From Propionibacteriaceae bacterium (GTDB lineage: Bacteria; Actinomycetota; Actinomycetes; Propionibacteriales; Propionibacteriaceae), in NCBI GenBank assembly GCA_031261485.1, contig JAISJO010000068.1, forward strand, positions 1 to 64,000: a DNA stretch of 64,000 nucleotides. The letters are read 5' to 3'. Positions 51,336 to 60,635 of the stretch are shown here, one piece after another. Position numbers and translations under genes: made by a program. How positions within the stretch are numbered: the first letter of the stretch is position 1; the number at the start of each line of letters is the position of its first letter. Below the pieces are notes generated by a model, which saw only the letters and a program-made list of their open reading frames with translations, was not told the DNA's origin and did not search any database.

Positions 51336-52949
51336 CTATGAGTGGGCGCGCCGCCAGCCGACGAGTGCAGCGAGCAGACCGTAACTAGCCAAGAGTGGGG
51401 CAACTCCGGCAGGGACAGATCCGTTCACAGGCGCCACCGCGCCACCAGTAGCAATCGTGAGAGACTCCTGCGTCGAAGACGGGTCGGTCGTGTCCGTCGG
51501 GTCTGTCACTTTGGTCTCGGTCTCAGGCTCGGATGCCATGGGCTGTTCAACCGTTTGCGCTGGTTCGGTCGGCAGTTCCCCAGATTCCGCGGGCACCTCG
51601 TTGGGAACGACAGGCACAGTCGGGCCAGTCGGGCCATTCGGTCCTGCCGGGTTGGCGGGTGGTTCCGTGGGCTCCGCAGGTGGTTCTTCGGCGGGCTGGG
51701 CTGGCGGTTGAGAGGGTTCCGTGGCCGCCTCTGTGGGCTGCGTGGCCGGTGGGGCAGGGGGTGCCGGGGGCTCCGGTGGGGCCGGAGGTGCGGGAGGTGC
51801 CGGTGGTTCCCGAGGTGGTGTCGGGGGTTCAGGGGCCTCGGCTGGCTGTTCGCCCTGTTCGGTCGATGAGTCACCTGGTTCGGCAGGGGGTTCGTTCTGC
51901 CCTGGTTCAGCGGGCGGGTCCGCAGGTTGTGCCGGGGGTTCGGCCGGTGGTGCCGGGGGTGCCGGAGGCTCTACGGGGGGCTGGGCCGGTGGCTGCGAGG
52001 GTTCCGTGGCCGAATCGGTCGGCTGGGAGCCGGGTGGTGTCACAGGTTCTGTCGGCGTCTCGCTGGGCTGAGTCGGTGGTTCCGACGGTTCTGTCGTGGC
52101 TTCGCCTGGGGTCGTCGGTTCGCTTGGTGCCGAAGTGGGCTCCGAGGTCGGGGGAGTGTCCTCATTGGCGACTGCACATCCGCCGCCAGGCAATTTCGGA
52201 ACAGCCGCGTACTTGGCTGGCAAGCTCCTCCACAAGCCATCCATGAAATAGAAGGGGAGAATCGAGGTGCACAAGTCTTGTGCCGTCACTGTGTAGGTGT
52301 ACGAGGTCGCGCCGGGGATGTCGACGTATCCGCTTCCGGCATCGCGTCTCCACTGGATGGGCGTCTGATCTGGGACACTGCCAAGAGACGGTAGGACGGA
52401 ACCCAGCGTGGAGCAGATGCCGTTGCGTATTTCTTCTGCGATTGCGGTGAAGTCTGCTTTGTCGGCTGCCGTGACGCTTGAGTCAGACAGATACCCGAGG
52501 TTGGGAGTGATTGTCATCCCGAGGTACTTCACGGCGTACGCATCTGTCACAAACTCGAAGTTCTTCATGGTGGAGTTCCCAAACGCATGTTGGCCCGCTG
52601 CAATAGGTGGGTTTGTTGTCATACACGCCTGGTAAATCTTGTTGTGGGCGACCTCATGTCGAGCGCTCTCCAACCACCTGTTGAGAGTCTCAGTCTTGCT
52701 GGTGTCGAAGTAAATGGTGTTCTCGCTTGTCCAGCAGGCGTTCGTGTTGGGGCCCAAAGAGGCGCAGCGGTTCGCCTCAAAAGAGACGTTGATATTCGGA
52801 TCAAGACTCTTGACCAGGTTGGTGATTGCGGTCTGATCAGCAGATGGGATTGCTGCGGATGCGAGGGCCGGGAATATCACGGTAATCCCGAGGGCCAGGG
52901 ATGCCGCTAGGGCAAACATGGATGTGTGTTTCTTGAGGGAGGTCAGCAT
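51336..52949 (-). CDS. secreted surface protein with HExxH motif and Pro-rich repeat tail
   Basis: 537 residues. Signal peptide (MLTSLKKHTSMFALAASLALG), a globular domain of about 230 residues with HEVAH (98-102), the zinc-binding HExxH of metallopeptidases, then a low-complexity region rich in Pro, Glu, Thr and Ala (about 265-485). The C-terminus has TM segment LLASYGLLAALVGWRR and a tail that is not a standard LPXTG; an IATGG motif occurs before it, recalling weak sortase signals. Likely displayed on or anchored to the cell surface. Confidence 0.82.
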   Translation of the reverse strand: MLTSLKKHTSMFALAASLALGITVIFPALASAAIPSADQTAITNLVKSLDPNINVSFEANRCASLGPNTNACWTSENTIYFDTSKTETLNRWLESARHEVAHNKIYQACMTTNPPIAAGQHAFGNSTMKNFEFVTDAYAVKYLGMTITPNLGYLSDSSVTAADKADFTAIAEEIRNGICSTLGSVLPSLGSVPDQTPIQWRRDAGSGYVDIPGATSYTYTVTAQDLCTSILPFYFMDGLWRSLPAKYAAVPKLPGGGCAVANEDTPPTSEPTSAPSEPTTPGEATTEPSEPPTQPSETPTEPVTPPGSQPTDSATEPSQPPAQPPVEPPAPPAPPAEPPAQPADPPAEPGQNEPPAEPGDSSTEQGEQPAEAPEPPTPPREPPAPPAPPAPPEPPAPPAPPATQPTEAATEPSQPPAQPAEEPPAEPTEPPANPAGPNGPTGPTVPVVPNEVPAESGELPTEPAQTVEQPMASEPETETKVTDPTDTTDPSSTQESLTIATGGAVAPVNGSVPAGVAPLLASYGLLAALVGWRRAHS

Positions 52950-53515
52950 TGTCCTCTCCTTTCAGTCAGGGGGCGCACAACTGTCGTCGTCGTGCGAAAT
53001 GGTTCTTCAATGAACATAGGTTCACTCTCCAATCGAGTTGGTAGGGAAGTGCTGGCTGATGCTGGGAGTCGCCGCAGTGTCAGGCGGCATGGGAAGACCG
53101 CCCGACCCTGGGTTCCGACGACTCGCATGATTAGTCAGTGGTTCCCTAGAGGGAAGTACTTCAGGGTTCCGACCGGACTCGCATGGGTTTACGGGCAAAG
53201 CCACCCTGAGGCGAGAGTCACTGTACGCACGCACTTGGCGATGACTTCCTGCTCTCTGGGTCACTTTGCCCGCGACTCAGGTGTGCTCAACTCGGGGATA
53301 AGTGTCTCTGCCGAGGTCCGTGCGTACTGCCACTAAGTTGAGTAATTCCAGATAATGGGTGCACTAAGGTTGCCGAAAAAGGTCCCCTCTGAGAACCATC
53401 AGCCTTTCCCCACCGAATCGCCGACTGGCGTGCTTGCGATAGGCTCGACTTCACCAAGGGAAGCGCTGACCTAGCTGATGTGTCAGCGGTTCCAAAGTAC
53501 CTCGGGAGGCAAATC
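52950..53515. other. 566-bp divergent intergenic region
   Basis: Lies between the minus-strand surface-protein gene and the plus-strand gene at 53516. A 20-22-bp direct repeat (53110-53129 and 53164-53185) flanks a 14-bp inverted repeat. No frame with good codons or ribosome site is supported. Promoters for both flanking genes should lie here. Confidence 0.65.
53110..53185. repeat. direct-repeat pair enclosing an inverted repeat
   Basis: Direct copies of GGGTTCCGAC(CG)GACTCGCATG at 53110-53129 and 53164-53185 differ by a 2-bp insertion. Between them lies TTCCCT-AG-AGGGAA (53142-53155), preceded by the CAGTGG motif seen in the composite repeats. Confidence 0.55.
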
Positions 53516-54190
53516 ATGGACGGAGTCACCATTGTGGCGCTGGGTGCCATCGCGGGCATCGCTGTCCTGGCCATCCTCGTGGTGGCGGCAGCGGCAATAC
53601 GCAATCGGCAGCGCAGTTGGGGTGTGCAAGCCTATGCGCTCGGGCAGGGCTGGACCTATGCCGCGAGTGACCCCACGGCAAACAAAATCTGTTCGGCTAT
53701 CCCTGTTTTCGGTCTGAGCGCGCACGCCCGCGACGTTGTGACAGGGGAGCACAATTCGGTCCCGTTCATGGCGTTTACCCTTGTCCCAGGCCGTGAGGGC
53801 CATCCTGGAGATGCGTCGAGGCATGTGTCGGGTGCCGGTGTCATCGCCCTGCGAACCCCGGGGACCATCGAGCCCGTCATCCTGACGCCCCAGGGTTTCG
53901 TGGAGAGGATCAGCGCGGCCCTGGGCGGCCAGGATATCCTCACAGGCCGCGACGAGGTGGATTCGGCCTGGCGCATTCGAGGCGACGAGCCCACAGTCCT
54001 ACAGGTTCTCACCGACCCCCTCTTGGACTGGCTCACGGACCCCGAGACGAGCGGGTCGTACGGTTTCGAGAACGGGTACGTCGTGACGTGGAGCGTGGAG
54101 CGTTTCGCGCCCGGCGACATTGAGCATTACCTCAACAAGCTGGAAGCGCTCACGGAACTCGTGCCTGGGCAGGTCTGGGGTTTGCGGTAA
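53516..54190 (+). CDS. membrane-anchored protein of unknown function
   Basis: 224 residues: one N-terminal membrane helix (IVALGAIAGIAVLAILVVAAA), then a soluble domain of about 190 residues with VLQVLTDPLLDWLTDPETSGS and YVVTWSVERF motifs. Resembles DUF3137-like proteins, but the match is weak. The ATG at 53516 is preceded by GGGAGG; an earlier frame start is less likely. It ends only 4 bp from the stop of the convergent flippase-like gene. Confidence 0.65.
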   Translation: MDGVTIVALGAIAGIAVLAILVVAAAAIRNRQRSWGVQAYALGQGWTYAASDPTANKICSAIPVFGLSAHARDVVTGEHNSVPFMAFTLVPGREGHPGDASRHVSGAGVIALRTPGTIEPVILTPQGFVERISAALGGQDILTGRDEVDSAWRIRGDEPTVLQVLTDPLLDWLTDPETSGSYGFENGYVVTWSVERFAPGDIEHYLNKLEALTELVPGQVWGLR

Positions 54191-54194
54191 GGAT

Positions 54195-56666
54195 TCACAG
54201 CTCGCCAATATGGTGGGCGTACCTATAGGCCACCCAGCCCAGCGGGATGCGAATCCAATAGGTGACGAGCCTGAAGAGCAAGACGATGGAGGCAGCGACG
54301 CCGGCATTCAGTCCGATGGCGACCAAGGCGCCGGACTCGGTGACTTCGATGGCGCCCACGCCGCCGGGGGTGGGCAGGAAGGCACCGGCCGAGTTACCCA
54401 AGAGGTACACAACTCCCGCCGCGAGGTACGACTGGTCCTGTCCGAACGCCAGCATCGACCAGTACATCGCAGTGACGTAGGAAGCGATGAGAATGACGAT
54501 ACCGCCGAGGCCGAGAGCCAGTCTCCATGGGTTCGACAGCAACTCCACCAGACGCGGCCAGGTTTGTTCGAGCATGGGTGTGACACGGGCGATAGCCCAG
54601 CGGCGAGTTCGAGGGTAAATGAAGACAGCCCCCACTGCGGCAGCGACGATGCCGATGACGACAAGCATGGCTGGAGTCACTTCGAAGCTGGTGAGTTGGG
54701 TGGAACCTGTGATGACGGTCACGATGACCAGTACTACGATAGTGACAACGCCAGTAGCAACTTGTGTAAGGGCAACAGTAGCTGCCGCGAGAGGAGTGGG
54801 CACACCTCTCTTGTTCAAGACTCGCAGGTTGACGGCGGCTGGACCGAGCCCAGCTGGTGCTGCGACCGCCACGAAGGAGGCGGCCAACTGGCATACGTAC
54901 GTCCGCCACAAACTCAGTTTGACAGGGGAAAATGCGGTAAAGGTCAGGGACGCTCCAACGAAGCCGACCATCCCTACAACAAAGGCTGCCACCGCCCAGC
55001 GCCAATCAGACTTGCCGACTGCCTCCACGACTTCCGAGAGATTGAACGTTGCCAAAACGGCAATGATTGCGACAGCAACCAGAACAACCATAAAGACTGT
55101 TCTGGCCGACAGACGTGTGATCTTCTCAGGCTGAATTTGAGCCTCGGGCATGACTTTGGCCAACTCGGCGCGCAGTTCCGCGAGGACTTCTTTGGGCTTC
55201 TCCATGTGTACGCGCGTGGCTTTCGGCACGGCCGGGATTTGGAGCAGAGGCCCCAACGCAGCCACCTCGTCAGAGGACAGGACCCTGTTCGCGCTGTCCA
55301 GAGCCCGCATTGGGCCGACGCGCGCGGCCAGTAGGGAGACCATCTGTGTACGGTCCAGGCGCAAGGCCAGTTCCGAGGAGGCGACGTCCCCTCCTTCCCA
55401 TCCGACGACCCACAGGGAGCCTTCTTCGGGCCCGACGCCGATACGGAAGGCGTCCGGGGTGAGATTCCCATGTGCGATAGAGCAGTGGTGGGCTTTGCCC
55501 AGTTCGGCCCACATGGCGTCGATGAGGTCGTCAGTGATGTCGGTGTCTGGGATATTGGCGAAACTGATCGAGGGTCTAGTCGCCTCTCGCACGATGAGCA
55601 TGGAGTCCTCGGCCTCGGCGATGGCCAAGACGGCGGGCGTGGAGACCCCCGCAGAGCGGACAGCGTAGCTCAACAGGGCGGACCGCTCGGCAGTTTGCCT
55701 TAGTGAGACGATATTTCGTCCCTCGACCCCGCGCGAACGCAGGTACGTCCATACCCGCACGATGGTGCCCATCATCTGCCGGTCGCCGTCGAGGACGATG
55801 ACGTTGTACTCCTTACCGGTCAAGGTCTTCATGGCGTACAGGCGATGGTCGGCGAAGAACTGCGGGGTTTGCACTCCGGGGTTGGTCATCTGGGTTTCCG
55901 GGACGCCTGCTTGGGCCACTCGGTCGATGGTCAGCGGCGCGAAACCTGCCCGACGGATTCCATCGAGCAGAGCCAATCCGTACGCCCGCTGCGAGGGAAT
56001 GCCCACTGCATATCGGGCGCCATACCCGCAGGCGCGTCCAACGAGAAGGGCGATGGCCATGCCGGGAAGGGAGGCCGACGTGGTGATGACCGAGACGACG
56101 ACCGCGACCCACATGAGGTTCCAAGACCAGGTGACCGACTTGCGGCGAGCAGGGGAGGCGACAGCGGTAAGCAAGGCGGTGATGGCGGACACGTACGCCG
56201 GAATCGTCACAATGAGCGTGCCCTGTTTACCAATGGATAGCCCTGTGACAAGGGATTGCGGACCGATTTCCTTGAGAAGGAAGACGAGTGTGACGTTGAT
56301 GATGATGCCGCCGACCGCGCCGACCAGACCTTGGAGGAGAGTCATGGCGTAACGACGTACAAGCAGGTCGATGCCCACGGCCAGCGGAGGCACAAGGATG
56401 ACAGCCGCATCGAGGACGGTGACAGGCACGAAGAGGATGCGCTGAAGCAGTCCCGCGAACGCGCGTACATCGGCGGCCATGCCCTCTGTGGTGTTGTGCG
56501 CGTAGATGACGAGGAGGCAGATCAGGGCGATGCCGACGACGTGGGCGATGATGCCTACGAGGTCGGCTGTGTTGCGCACAGTCGATGCCGGACTGTCCTT
56601 GATTCCGACACGAATCGTTTCCGCCGAGGGGGTCTCGGGTGGCGGCGGTGTCGGTTCGGCAGTCAT
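54195..56666 (-). CDS. flippase-like membrane protein fused to a pseudokinase-like domain
   Basis: 823 residues. The N-terminal portion (to about 215) is membrane-embedded, followed by a kinase-like domain (about 230-500) in which the catalytic-loop HGD is HGN (SIAHGNLTPDAF, near residue 400). The C-terminal 300 residues are the lysylphosphatidylglycerol-synthase-type (YbhN/AglD) transmembrane domain, with TGVVTIVVLVIVTVITG-like helices. Related actinobacterial proteins couple envelope lipid handling to a kinase-like sensor; function here is inferred. The next gene is convergent 4 bp away. Confidence 0.8.
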   Translation of the reverse strand: MTAEPTPPPPETPSAETIRVGIKDSPASTVRNTADLVGIIAHVVGIALICLLVIYAHNTTEGMAADVRAFAGLLQRILFVPVTVLDAAVILVPPLAVGIDLLVRRYAMTLLQGLVGAVGGIIINVTLVFLLKEIGPQSLVTGLSIGKQGTLIVTIPAYVSAITALLTAVASPARRKSVTWSWNLMWVAVVVSVITTSASLPGMAIALLVGRACGYGARYAVGIPSQRAYGLALLDGIRRAGFAPLTIDRVAQAGVPETQMTNPGVQTPQFFADHRLYAMKTLTGKEYNVIVLDGDRQMMGTIVRVWTYLRSRGVEGRNIVSLRQTAERSALLSYAVRSAGVSTPAVLAIAEAEDSMLIVREATRPSISFANIPDTDITDDLIDAMWAELGKAHHCSIAHGNLTPDAFRIGVGPEEGSLWVVGWEGGDVASSELALRLDRTQMVSLLAARVGPMRALDSANRVLSSDEVAALGPLLQIPAVPKATRVHMEKPKEVLAELRAELAKVMPEAQIQPEKITRLSARTVFMVVLVAVAIIAVLATFNLSEVVEAVGKSDWRWAVAAFVVGMVGFVGASLTFTAFSPVKLSLWRTYVCQLAASFVAVAAPAGLGPAAVNLRVLNKRGVPTPLAAATVALTQVATGVVTIVVLVIVTVITGSTQLTSFEVTPAMLVVIGIVAAAVGAVFIYPRTRRWAIARVTPMLEQTWPRLVELLSNPWRLALGLGGIVILIASYVTAMYWSMLAFGQDQSYLAAGVVYLLGNSAGAFLPTPGGVGAIEVTESGALVAIGLNAGVAASIVLLFRLVTYWIRIPLGWVAYRYAHHIGEL

Positions 56667-56775
56667 ATCAAGGCAAGTCTAGTGTCTTGCGCTGAAAGTT
56701 CGGCGGTATGAGTGAGCGCCCTCGGCGCGTCTCAGGGTAGGTGGAGGCGTTCGTTATCCATTTGGCAGGCGTAGA

Positions 56776-56822
56776 TACTGCGACTACGCGTAGCATGACG
56801 AAATGGGGAGATCGGTGGTTCC
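56776..56822. repeat. composite REP-like repeat, copy E
   Basis: TACTGCGACTACGCGTAGCA then TGAC at 56776-56799, and AGATCGGTGGTTCCTTAGAGG from 56810, covering the stop codon of the minus-strand TetR gene at 56823. It resembles copies A and C. Confidence 0.5.
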
Positions 56823-57449
56823 TTAGAGGTCGGAGGAGAGGTGGAAATCTTTGTCGAGGTTATGCATACCGTTCCACGCCAGGTTGACAAGAATAGCCGT
56901 TACTTCTTCTTTGGTGTATTCGGGGTTGTCCAACCACCACTGGCCTGTCATAGCGATGAGGCCGGCGAGACCTTGGGCGAGCAGTGGGACGGGCTTTGCG
57001 CTGTACCCCCGCTCCTCGAATCGCGGGATGAGAAGGCCTTCCACCCGCGCGATGACGTCCGAGAGGATGGAGGCGAACCCCGAACCACCCCGCTCGGAGG
57101 AGTCGCGCATGATGATTTGGAAGCCCTCAGGACAAGATTCAATGTACGTGAGCAGAGCCAGGGCACCCTGTTCCAAGAGCCGACGCGACCCGGCGTCAGG
57201 GTCAGACAGCGCGGCGCGGATAGCGCCCAAGAGCGTGGACACTTCCCGATCCACGACGACCGCGTACAACCCTTCTTTACCACCGAAATGCTCGTACACC
57301 ACCGGCTTGCTCACCTCGGCACGCGAAGCAATCTCCTCAACGGATGTCCCATCGAATCCAGCCGCCGCAAAGCACACTCGAGCAACGCCGATGAGTTGGT
57401 CGCGTCTCTCAGCGGCGGTCATACGTCTGGTGCGTGGCGGGTCTGTCAT
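56823..57449 (-). CDS. TetR-family transcriptional regulator
   Basis: 208 residues. N-terminal helix-turn-helix (RRDQLIGVARVCFAAAGFDGT, then SVEEIASRAEVSKPVVYEHF) followed by a C-terminal ligand domain typical of TetR regulators of fatty-acid or drug genes. The start at 57449 (MTDPPRTRRM) is preferred. It is divergent from the maltodextrin operon, separated by about 256 bp. Its target is not clear. Confidence 0.88.
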   Translation of the reverse strand: MTDPPRTRRMTAAERRDQLIGVARVCFAAAGFDGTSVEEIASRAEVSKPVVYEHFGGKEGLYAVVVDREVSTLLGAIRAALSDPDAGSRRLLEQGALALLTYIESCPEGFQIIMRDSSERGGSGFASILSDVIARVEGLLIPRFEERGYSAKPVPLLAQGLAGLIAMTGQWWLDNPEYTKEEVTAILVNLAWNGMHNLDKDFHLSSDL

Positions 57450-57582
57450 CACGCCTAGTCTACTGTCCCTTCTGCCCAAGGAGTCGGCGCCTTTGTGTCG
57501 AAAAGGTCAGGAAACCCGACTCAAGAGGCACCCCCTCCCTACAAGAGTCCTCAGGTGGGCCAAAGAATGTGTCGCTAGGGCC

Positions 57583-57624
57583 TTGACAGGCCTATTTCCC
57601 TATGATAAAACGGTTTAGTAAACC
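57583..57624 (+). promoter_or_regulatory. promoter and operator of the maltodextrin operon
   Basis: TTGACA at 57583-57588 with a -10-like TAAAAC at 57606 (17-bp spacer), and just after it GGTTTAGTAAACC at 57612-57624, a perfect odd palindrome. The latter likely binds the LacI-family regulator encoded at 63018. Confidence 0.5.
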
Positions 57625-57705
57625 ACGTGCAACGGTGCCTTGGTTGATGAAAACCACGTCAGTGGCGGGTCGATTTGGCACCTTTCGAGAGAAGGAGCAA
57701 CAGCC

Positions 57706-58959
57706 ATGAGGCGACAGAAGATCATAACTTTGACCGCACTAGCGGTCACCTCGGCACTCGCATTGGGGGGTTGCGGAGGCAGCAATGGTGGCGGCGACAG
57801 CCCAAGCCCTGCGGTTACCGCGAGTTCCTCAACCACAGCAAGCGCGAGCGGAAATCTCACCGTTTGGGTGGACGAGACGCGCCAAGCAGCAGTCACCGCG
57901 GCTGCACTTGAGTTCGAGAACGCAACAGGAGTAAAAGTCACTGTGGTTCTGAAGAACTTCGACGACATACGTCCTCAATTTGTAGTACAGGTCCCCACGG
58001 GTGAGGGCCCCGACATCATTGCCGGTCCCCATGACTGGCTGGGGGAACTCACCACCAACGGAGTGGTCGCTCCATTGGAATTGGGAGCCAAGGCCAGCGA
58101 ATTCAATCCAGTGTCACTCCAGGCATTCACGGTTGACGGCCAGATCTACGGACTTCCTTACGCTGTCGAGAACATCGGCCTCATCCGCAATACCGATCTG
58201 GTCCCGACAGCCTCGGAGGCCACATGGGACGCCACCGTGGCAGCGGGAACTGCCGTTGGGACCAAGTACCCGATCATCATTGCAGTAGGTGCGGATGGTG
58301 ACGGCTACACCCTGTATCCCTTCCAAACATCGTTTGGCGCCCCGGTCTTCGCCCAAAACGCCGATGGTTCCTACAGGCCAGAAATCGCCATGGGCGGCGA
58401 TGGTGGGCACGACTATGCCGCGTGGCTTGCAGCGCAAGGCAAAGCTGGCCTACTGTCACCGGACGTAACCTATGATGTGGCTGTCGCCGCGTTCGCAGCA
58501 GCAGAGACACCCTATATCGTGGGTGGACCATGGATGCTCGACCAGTTCAAGGCACTGAACCTCGCCATCGACCCATTGCCCAGAGCCGGGAGCAAGGACG
58601 CTCAGCCCTTTGTGGGTGTTCAGGGTTTCTATCTGTCGGCACAGTCAAAGAACGCCATCGTGGCGAACGACTTCCTGGTGAATTATCTGTCCAGCGAGTC
58701 CGTGCAGTACGCGCTCTACGAATCCGGCGGGCGCCCGCCTGCTCTCATATCGGCGGCCGACAAAGCCTCTGCCGATCCCCTCATTGCCGGATTCAACGCT
58801 GCGGGACAAAACGCTGTCCCCATGCCGTCGATTGCGGAAATGGGCTCCGTCTGGGCGTTCTGGGGCACCACTGAGGTGGGCATCATCGAGGGAAGCCTCG
58901 ACCCGACCCCCGCCTGGGACAAGATGGTCGCGGACATCCAAGCGGCGATCAAAGGATAA
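57706..58959 (+). CDS. malE: maltose/maltodextrin-binding lipoprotein
   Basis: 417 residues. Lipobox ALGGC places lipid on Cys23 after a typical signal; family 1 solute-binding protein. Features such as NLTVWVDETRQAAVTAAALEF, FVVQVPTGEGPDIIAGPHDW and YGLPYAVENIGLIRNTDLV match maltodextrin-binding MalE. The ATG at 57706 follows GAAGGAG. It captures linear maltodextrins outside the membrane and passes them to the MalF/MalG pair downstream. A hairpin separates it from malF. Confidence 0.92.
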   Translation: MRRQKIITLTALAVTSALALGGCGGSNGGGDSPSPAVTASSSTTASASGNLTVWVDETRQAAVTAAALEFENATGVKVTVVLKNFDDIRPQFVVQVPTGEGPDIIAGPHDWLGELTTNGVVAPLELGAKASEFNPVSLQAFTVDGQIYGLPYAVENIGLIRNTDLVPTASEATWDATVAAGTAVGTKYPIIIAVGADGDGYTLYPFQTSFGAPVFAQNADGSYRPEIAMGGDGGHDYAAWLAAQGKAGLLSPDVTYDVAVAAFAAAETPYIVGGPWMLDQFKALNLAIDPLPRAGSKDAQPFVGVQGFYLSAQSKNAIVANDFLVNYLSSESVQYALYESGGRPPALISAADKASADPLIAGFNAAGQNAVPMPSIAEMGSVWAFWGTTEVGIIEGSLDPTPAWDKMVADIQAAIKG

Positions 58960-58972
58960 GTGACTGGCGGCC

Positions 58973-59007
58973 GGGGTGGTCAGGATCATCTGAGCCACGA
59001 CCACCCC
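58973..59007 (+). other. hairpin between malE and malF
   Basis: Perfect 9-bp arms GGGGTGGTC (58973-58981) and GACCACCCC (58999-59007) with a 17-nt loop in the malE-malF gap. No T-run follows. It may stabilise the malE mRNA end or reduce malF expression relative to malE. Confidence 0.6.
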
Positions 59008-59045
59008 AGCCGATTCACCTCGTGCTTCGATGAAAGGAGACTGCG

Positions 59046-60635
59046 ATGAGCAACGCCGAACAGGCGACTAGAGCGCGCGAGAGGACATCACACGCGCGGG
59101 ACTACAGCCCAGGGTTCTTCGTCAAGTTGACGCTCATGGCGCTGATCGATGCTCTCGGTGCCTACGGCCTACTTGCGTGCTGGCAAGAGGGCGCGACCGG
59201 GATCTTCTGCGCCCTGCTGGCAATTCTCATTGCCGCAAACTATGTCTACTTTTCCAAGAGAGCCCTGGCCGCAAAGTACATCTTCCCCGGACTGACGTTC
59301 TTGCTGGTCTTTCAGATTTTCGTCGTGGTCTACACAGGCTACGTTTCCTTTACCAACTATGGTGATGGGCACAACTCGACCAAACAGGCCGCAATCGACG
59401 CGCTGCTGCAGCAAAACGAGCGGCGCGTCGAGGGGTCTCAAGCATATCCCCTCGTTGTCGTGGAGCGGGACGGAGACCTCGGATTTGCCATCATCGCTGA
59501 TGGCGAAGTCAGGGTTGGCAGTTCTGATCAACCCTTCGAAGTCGTCAAGGCAGAACTGGACGAGACGGACCCGACCAAGGTGAGCTCCATCGATGGATGG
59601 GCCATACTGTCGTTCAGCGATATCGTCTCCAAGCAGTCCGACATCATGGCCCTGCGGGTGCCCATCTCCGACGAGGCTGCCGATGGATCCGTGCGCACCG
59701 CCGACGCGCGTGTGGGCTACGTGTACCTGCCCTTCTTGCGGTACGACCCCGACGAGGACGTCATGGTGGACACGATGACCGACGTGACCTACTATCCCAA
59801 CGGTCATGGGCAGTTTCAGTCCGATGAAGGACAGACTCTGAGTGTGGGGTGGAGGGTTGGTGTGGGCATGGAGAACTACCTGATGGCGTTCTCTGATTCC
59901 CGTTATGCGAAGCCATTCTTCGCTGTCCTCGCCTGGACCACGGTGTATTCGTTCGCCTCAGTGGCTCTATGCTTCCTAGTCGGTTTGTTCCTCGCCACCA
60001 TCCTCAACGATCCTCGCATCAAGGGCCGCCGCGTTCTGCGCGTTCTACTCATCTTTCCCTATGCCATTCCAGGGTTCCTGGGGGCCCTAATATGGACCGG
60101 CCTGCTCAACCGCGGCTTTGGATTTGTCAACCAAGTCCTCCTTGGCGGAGCACATGTCGGGTGGCTGACCGACCCGTGGTTGGCCAAGGTGTCGGTCATC
60201 CTGGTGAGCCTGTGGCTCGGTTTCCCCTACATGTTCCTCATCTGCACCGGCGCGCTACAGTCCCTTCCCGCAGATGTCATGGAGGCGGCCAAGATCGACG
60301 GTGCCTCAAGGATGCAGGCCTGGCGCGGGATCACTCTGCCGCTGGTCTTCATCTCGACGGCCCCCTTGCTGATCTCGTCCTTCGCCTTCAACTTCAACAA
60401 CTTCAACCTGATCTACATGCTGACTGGTGGTGGGCCGCGGTTCCCCGATGCCTCGGTTCCCGTTGGCCAGACGGACATACTCATCTCCATGGTGTATTCG
60501 GTGTCCGGTCTGGATGGCTCCGCCCAAAAGAACTACGGACTTGCTTCAGCCCTGTCCATTGTGATCTTTATCATTGTCGGGACCGTCTCGGCGATCGCAT
60601 TCCGTCAGACTCGCAAACTTGAGGAGATGATCTAG
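59046..60635 (+). CDS. malF: maltodextrin ABC transporter permease, MalF-type
   Basis: 529 residues. The N-terminal helices (LIDALGAYGLLACWQEG, LAILIAANYVYF, FLLVFQIFVVVYTGY) are followed by a long extracytoplasmic loop (about 105-275), the hallmark of MalF, and then the core permease helices with the EAA loop MEAAKIDGASRMQAWRGI. It forms the translocation pore with MalG. The ATG at 59046 follows AAAGGAGA. The malG start is the very next base after its stop. Confidence 0.93.
   Translation: MSNAEQATRARERTSHARDYSPGFFVKLTLMALIDALGAYGLLACWQEGATGIFCALLAILIAANYVYFSKRALAAKYIFPGLTFLLVFQIFVVVYTGYVSFTNYGDGHNSTKQAAIDALLQQNERRVEGSQAYPLVVVERDGDLGFAIIADGEVRVGSSDQPFEVVKAELDETDPTKVSSIDGWAILSFSDIVSKQSDIMALRVPISDEAADGSVRTADARVGYVYLPFLRYDPDEDVMVDTMTDVTYYPNGHGQFQSDEGQTLSVGWRVGVGMENYLMAFSDSRYAKPFFAVLAWTTVYSFASVALCFLVGLFLATILNDPRIKGRRVLRVLLIFPYAIPGFLGALIWTGLLNRGFGFVNQVLLGGAHVGWLTDPWLAKVSVILVSLWLGFPYMFLICTGALQSLPADVMEAAKIDGASRMQAWRGITLPLVFISTAPLLISSFAFNFNNFNLIYMLTGGGPRFPDASVPVGQTDILISMVYSVSGLDGSAQKNYGLASALSIVIFIIVGTVSAIAFRQTRKLEEMI

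Noticed and set aside
51336-51480. LPXTG cell-wall sorting signal in the surface protein
   Set aside because: The C-terminus has a TM helix and Arg residues but no LPXTG; IATGG is too weak to call.
52926-53336. 136-codon frame in the divergent intergenic region
   Set aside because: No ribosome site, overlaps the surface-protein start, contains the direct-repeat cluster and has no domain-like sequence.
54120-55334. 404-codon open frame on the plus strand
   Set aside because: Opposite the flippase-like gene, with the same low-complexity antisense composition; the minus-strand gene has clear domains.
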